Below, one piece after another: positions 61,349 to 64,000 of a stretch of 64,000 nt of DNA; the first letter of the stretch is position 1; each line of letters begins with the position of its first letter. The DNA is from JALZAI01 sp038212215 (GTDB taxonomy: Bacteria; Actinomycetota; Actinomycetes; Mycobacteriales; Jatrophihabitantaceae): NCBI GenBank assembly GCA_038212215.1, contig JBBQUT010000015.1:27459-91458 (forward strand). Reading direction: 5' to 3'. A program made the translations under genes and the position numbers. The notes beneath the pieces are model-generated. The model saw only the letters and a program-made list of their open reading frames with translations. It made no database searches and was not told where the DNA came from.

Positions 61349-61662
61349 TCCTCGCCGCCGCACCGGCCGCACCGGCGCGGCAACGGGCGGCCGGTGCGCG
61401 ACAAGAAGCCCAGATCGTGTCCCGGTTGCGTAAGGCCACCGGACAGCTGAGCGGGATCGCGAAGATGTATGAGGACGGCCGGTACTGCATCGACATCCTC
61501 GACCAGCTCGCCGCCGTCGATGCCGCGATCGACGCGGTCGCGTTGCTGGTGTTGACCGACCACGTGAACGCTTGCGTCCGCGAGGCGATCGACGCCGGTA
61601 ACGCCGATGCGAAGGTCGAGGAACTCGTTTCCACGCTGCGCCGATACGTGCGCACCCGCTAG
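61345..61662 (+). CDS. Copper-sensing CsoR repressor (second copy)
   Basis: The 105-residue protein has a 20-residue Ala/Arg-rich extension and then the CsoR fold (IVSRLRKATGQLSGIAKMYE) with ligands C48 (YCIDIL), H73 and C77 (TDHVNAC). All three Cu(I) ligands are present. It overlaps the upstream stop and precedes the copA-like gene by 54 bp, so it likely regulates that pump. Confidence 0.92.
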   Translation: MILAAAPAAPARQRAAGARQEAQIVSRLRKATGQLSGIAKMYEDGRYCIDILDQLAAVDAAIDAVALLVLTDHVNACVREAIDAGNADAKVEELVSTLRRYVRTR

Positions 61663-61716
61663 CTACACCTACACGCCATCGGTCCTACGGGTCGTTGATG
61701 GCGAGGAGGCTTCGCC

Positions 61717-64000
61717 ATGACCGTGATCGATGTCGTCGTGATTGTCGCGACAGTGCTCGCCTCAGCCGGGTTGCTGTGGTTTTTCTTCGGCACCCGGACC
61801 GCGACCCGCCGCGCCGTGACCACCGGTCAGACCCAGCAGGTCACCGTGGTCGTCCGCGGCGGCTACAGCCCGCAGCGCATCGAGGCCGTCGCCGGTCTGC
61901 CGCTGCAGATCACGTTCGACCGACAGGAGTCCGGCGACTGCACCGGCCGGGTCGTGTTCAGCGACCTCGGGCTCAGCGCGGCGCTGCCGGCGTTCGAGAA
62001 GACCGTCGTCGGGTTCACCCCGGAGCATCCCGGGCAGTTCGACTTCTCCTGCGCGATGAACATGATCCACGGGTCGTTGACAGTGACGCCCGGTGTCGGG
62101 GACCAGCCGACCGCGGCAGCGCCGGCGGCGGGCGGGGTGGACCCCGCTGCTGCCGCCGCCGAGGAGGCCCGCGAAGCACAAGCGCGCCACCGCGAGATCC
62201 GGGACCTGACCCGCCGGTTCACTCTCAGCGCCGTCCTGAGCGCGCCGGTGTTGTTCGCGGTGATGACCCGCGAGGTGTTCAAGGCCACCTGGGTGCCGGC
62301 GCTGCTGCTCAACCACTGGTGGCAACTGGCGCTGATCAGCCCGGTCATGTTCTACGCCGCCTGGCCGGTCCACCGGACCGGATGGCTTGCGTTGCGCCAT
62401 CGGGCCGCGGACATGAACACCCTGATCACGCTCGGCACCACCGCCGCCTACGGATACAGCCTGCTCGTCACCCTCGCCCCGCGCCTGCTGCCCGCGAACG
62501 TGCGCGACGTCTACTTCGAGGCGGTCGGTGTCATCGTGACCCTGATCCTGCTCGGCCGGCTGCTGGAAGCCAAAGCGAAGGCAGGCACCGGGGAAGCGAT
62601 CCGCGCCCTGATCGGGCTGCAGCCGCACACCGCCCACATCCAACGCGGCGACACCGAAGCCGACATCGACGTCGCCGACGTCACCGAAGGTGATGTGCTC
62701 ATCGTCCGGCCTGGGGAGAAGATCCCGGTCGACGGGCAACTGCTCGACGGCCGCTCGACGGTCGACGAGTCGATGGTCACCGGCGAGTCGCTGCCGGTCG
62801 GCAAACACGCCGGCGACACCGTCATCGGCGCGACGGTGAACCAGACCGGCTCGTTCCGGATGCGCGCCGAGCGGGTCGGCCGCGACACCGTCCTCGCCCA
62901 GATCGTGCGCCTGGTGCAGCAAGCCCAAGCCACCCGGGCGCCCATCCAACGCCTGGCCGACGCGGCGTCCGGGTACTTCGTGCCCGCCGTCATCATCACC
63001 GCGCTGGCATCCTTCGCCGTCTGGTACGTCGTCGGCCCCGCTCCGGCGCTGACGCTCGGGCTGGTGTCAGCGGTCGCGGTCCTGATCATCGCCTGCCCCT
63101 GCGCGCTGGGGCTCGCCACCCCACTGTCGATCATGGTCGGCACCGGCAAAGGCGCCCAAGCCGGCATCCTGATCCGCTCGGCCGCCGCGCTGGAAACCGC
63201 GCACAAACTCGACACCATCGTGCTGGACAAGACCGGCACCCTCACCGTCGGGGCTCCACGGCTGACCGACGTCGTCACCCTCGACGGGTGGGCTGAGCCG
63301 GACCTGCTGCGCCTTGTCGCCGCCGCCGAGTCCCGCTCAGAACACCCCCTCGCGGGCGCCATCGTCGCCGGCGCGGCCGAGCGAGGCCTTCGCGCCGCTA
63401 CGCTGGCCGACTTCGATTCCGTTACCGGACGCGGGGTGCTCGCCCGCGTCGAGGGCCGCCACATCCTCATCGGCAACCAGCGGTTGCTTATCGACGCCGG
63501 CATCGACGCGGCGCCGCTGCAGACCGACGCGGAACGCCTGGCGAACGACGGCAAGACAGCCATGTACGTGGCGGTCGACAACCGCCCGGCCGGGGTGATC
63601 GCTGTCGCCGACACGCTGAGGCCTGACGCTCCAGCCGCGGTCGCCGCGCTGCGCCGGCTCGGGCTCGAGGTGCACATGCTCACCGGCGACAACCAGCGCA
63701 CCGCAACAGCGATCGCGCACCAGGCCGGCATCGACCACGTCCTGGCCGAAGTGCTGCCCGAGAACAAGGCAACCGAGATCGGCCGCCTGCAAGCCGCCGG
63801 ACACAAGGTCGGCATGGTCGGCGACGGCATCAACGACGCCCCCGCCCTCGCCGCCGCCGACGTCGGCCTCGCGATCGGCACCGGAACCGACGTCGCCATC
63901 GAGGCCGCCGACATCACCCTCATCTCCGGCAACCTCGGTGGGCTCGTCGCCGCGATCACCCTCAGCCGCGCCACCATGCGCAACATCCGCCAGAACCTCG
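61717..64000 (+). CDS. Cupredoxin-fused CopA-type P1B ATPase (partial)
   Basis: The frame from ATG 61717 (GAGGAGG 7 nt upstream) runs off the right edge after 761 codons. A first helix is followed by a cupredoxin-like domain (about 30-128) with C75 and the FSCAMNMIHG motif (C112, M114, M116, H118) instead of an HMA domain. Eight pump helices, TGES, C460-P461-C462, D504 (DKTGT), SEHPLAGAIV and GDGINDAP are visible; the last two helices are missing. CPC indicates Cu(I). The cupredoxin probably collects copper on the outer face. Confidence 0.93.
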   Translation, partial: MTVIDVVVIVATVLASAGLLWFFFGTRTATRRAVTTGQTQQVTVVVRGGYSPQRIEAVAGLPLQITFDRQESGDCTGRVVFSDLGLSAALPAFEKTVVGFTPEHPGQFDFSCAMNMIHGSLTVTPGVGDQPTAAAPAAGGVDPAAAAAEEAREAQARHREIRDLTRRFTLSAVLSAPVLFAVMTREVFKATWVPALLLNHWWQLALISPVMFYAAWPVHRTGWLALRHRAADMNTLITLGTTAAYGYSLLVTLAPRLLPANVRDVYFEAVGVIVTLILLGRLLEAKAKAGTGEAIRALIGLQPHTAHIQRGDTEADIDVADVTEGDVLIVRPGEKIPVDGQLLDGRSTVDESMVTGESLPVGKHAGDTVIGATVNQTGSFRMRAERVGRDTVLAQIVRLVQQAQATRAPIQRLADAASGYFVPAVIITALASFAVWYVVGPAPALTLGLVSAVAVLIIACPCALGLATPLSIMVGTGKGAQAGILIRSAAALETAHKLDTIVLDKTGTLTVGAPRLTDVVTLDGWAEPDLLRLVAAAESRSEHPLAGAIVAGAAERGLRAATLADFDSVTGRGVLARVEGRHILIGNQRLLIDAGIDAAPLQTDAERLANDGKTAMYVAVDNRPAGVIAVADTLRPDAPAAVAALRRLGLEVHMLTGDNQRTATAIAHQAGIDHVLAEVLPENKATEIGRLQAAGHKVGMVGDGINDAPALAAADVGLAIGTGTDVAIEAADITLISGNLGGLVAAITLSRATMRNIRQNL

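Noticed and set aside
61695..62693. 332-codon plus-strand frame at the start of the right-hand ATPase
   Set aside because: The overlapping frame from 61717 encodes an unmistakable P-type ATPase with cupredoxin domain; this one is an Arg-rich shadow.

Overview
The window is a 64-kb, very GC-rich chromosomal segment from an actinomycete (phylum Actinomycetota). The support is strong G/C at third codon positions, many GTG starts, ATGA/GTGA stop-start overlaps, MMPL and Ldt-type cell-envelope proteins, and the actinobacterial gene order of the injection system. Genus cannot be fixed from sequence alone. No complete RNA gene and no CRISPR array were seen.

Region A (1-19.7 kb) is a contractile injection system (CIS) of the extracellular or cytoplasmic actinobacterial type. 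The + strand operon runs sheath, inner tube, assembly protein, DUF6760-type miniprotein, a long disordered protein, second tube protein, LysM tube/baseplate protein, VgrG-like spike, PAAR tip, gp25 wedge, gpJ-like baseplate, gpI-like tail protein and a membrane-anchored COG1470-like protein. It is flanked by minus-strand accessory genes: a large leader/cargo protein cut by the left edge, a zinc-ribbon membrane protein, a lysozyme/NlpC-P60 protein without signal peptide, and a cargo candidate. That candidate joins an N-terminal AGN leader motif, shared with the large protein, to a deaminase-like zinc site (DAE plus PPCxxC). The AAA+ ATPase and tail terminator expected in such clusters are not in view and probably lie left of the window.

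Region B (19.7-35.4 kb) is a patchwork of intact and decaying genes. It holds a frameshifted methyltransferase, a peroxiredoxin remnant, DUF2892 and DUF302 genes, an MMPL exporter with a CstR-like repressor, a chimeric NTF2/YceI remnant, a VOC protein, a diguanylate cyclase, a TMEM175 channel, a truncated epoxide hydrolase abutting the 3' end of a copper ATPase gene, a DUF433/DUF5615 toxin-antitoxin pair, and a frameshifted tyrosine integrase beside a tRNA 3'-end fragment (probable attachment site).

Region C (35.4-64 kb) is a copper/heavy-metal and envelope-stress island. It contains two OmpR-type two-component systems whose kinases carry His- or Met-rich sensor loops, a Tat lipoprotein multicopper oxidase, a DUF305 lipoprotein, a permease with two YHS domains, ArsR- and CsoR-family repressors, a CDF exporter, small His/Met/Cys-rich membrane proteins, a CPD-motif P-type ATPase, a cupredoxin-fused CPC-motif P-type ATPase running off the right edge, an L,D-transpeptidase and a BlaI/M56 pair. 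CTTCAT direct repeats with an exact 11-bp period lie upstream of both the oxidase and a Met-rich secreted protein, and CsoR-like C-tract/G-tract boxes recur at several promoters. A second copper operon (55.8-57.3 kb) is decaying by nonsense, frameshift and truncation. The many broken genes and remnants suggest repeated acquisition and erosion of metal-resistance modules next to a conserved injection-system locus.
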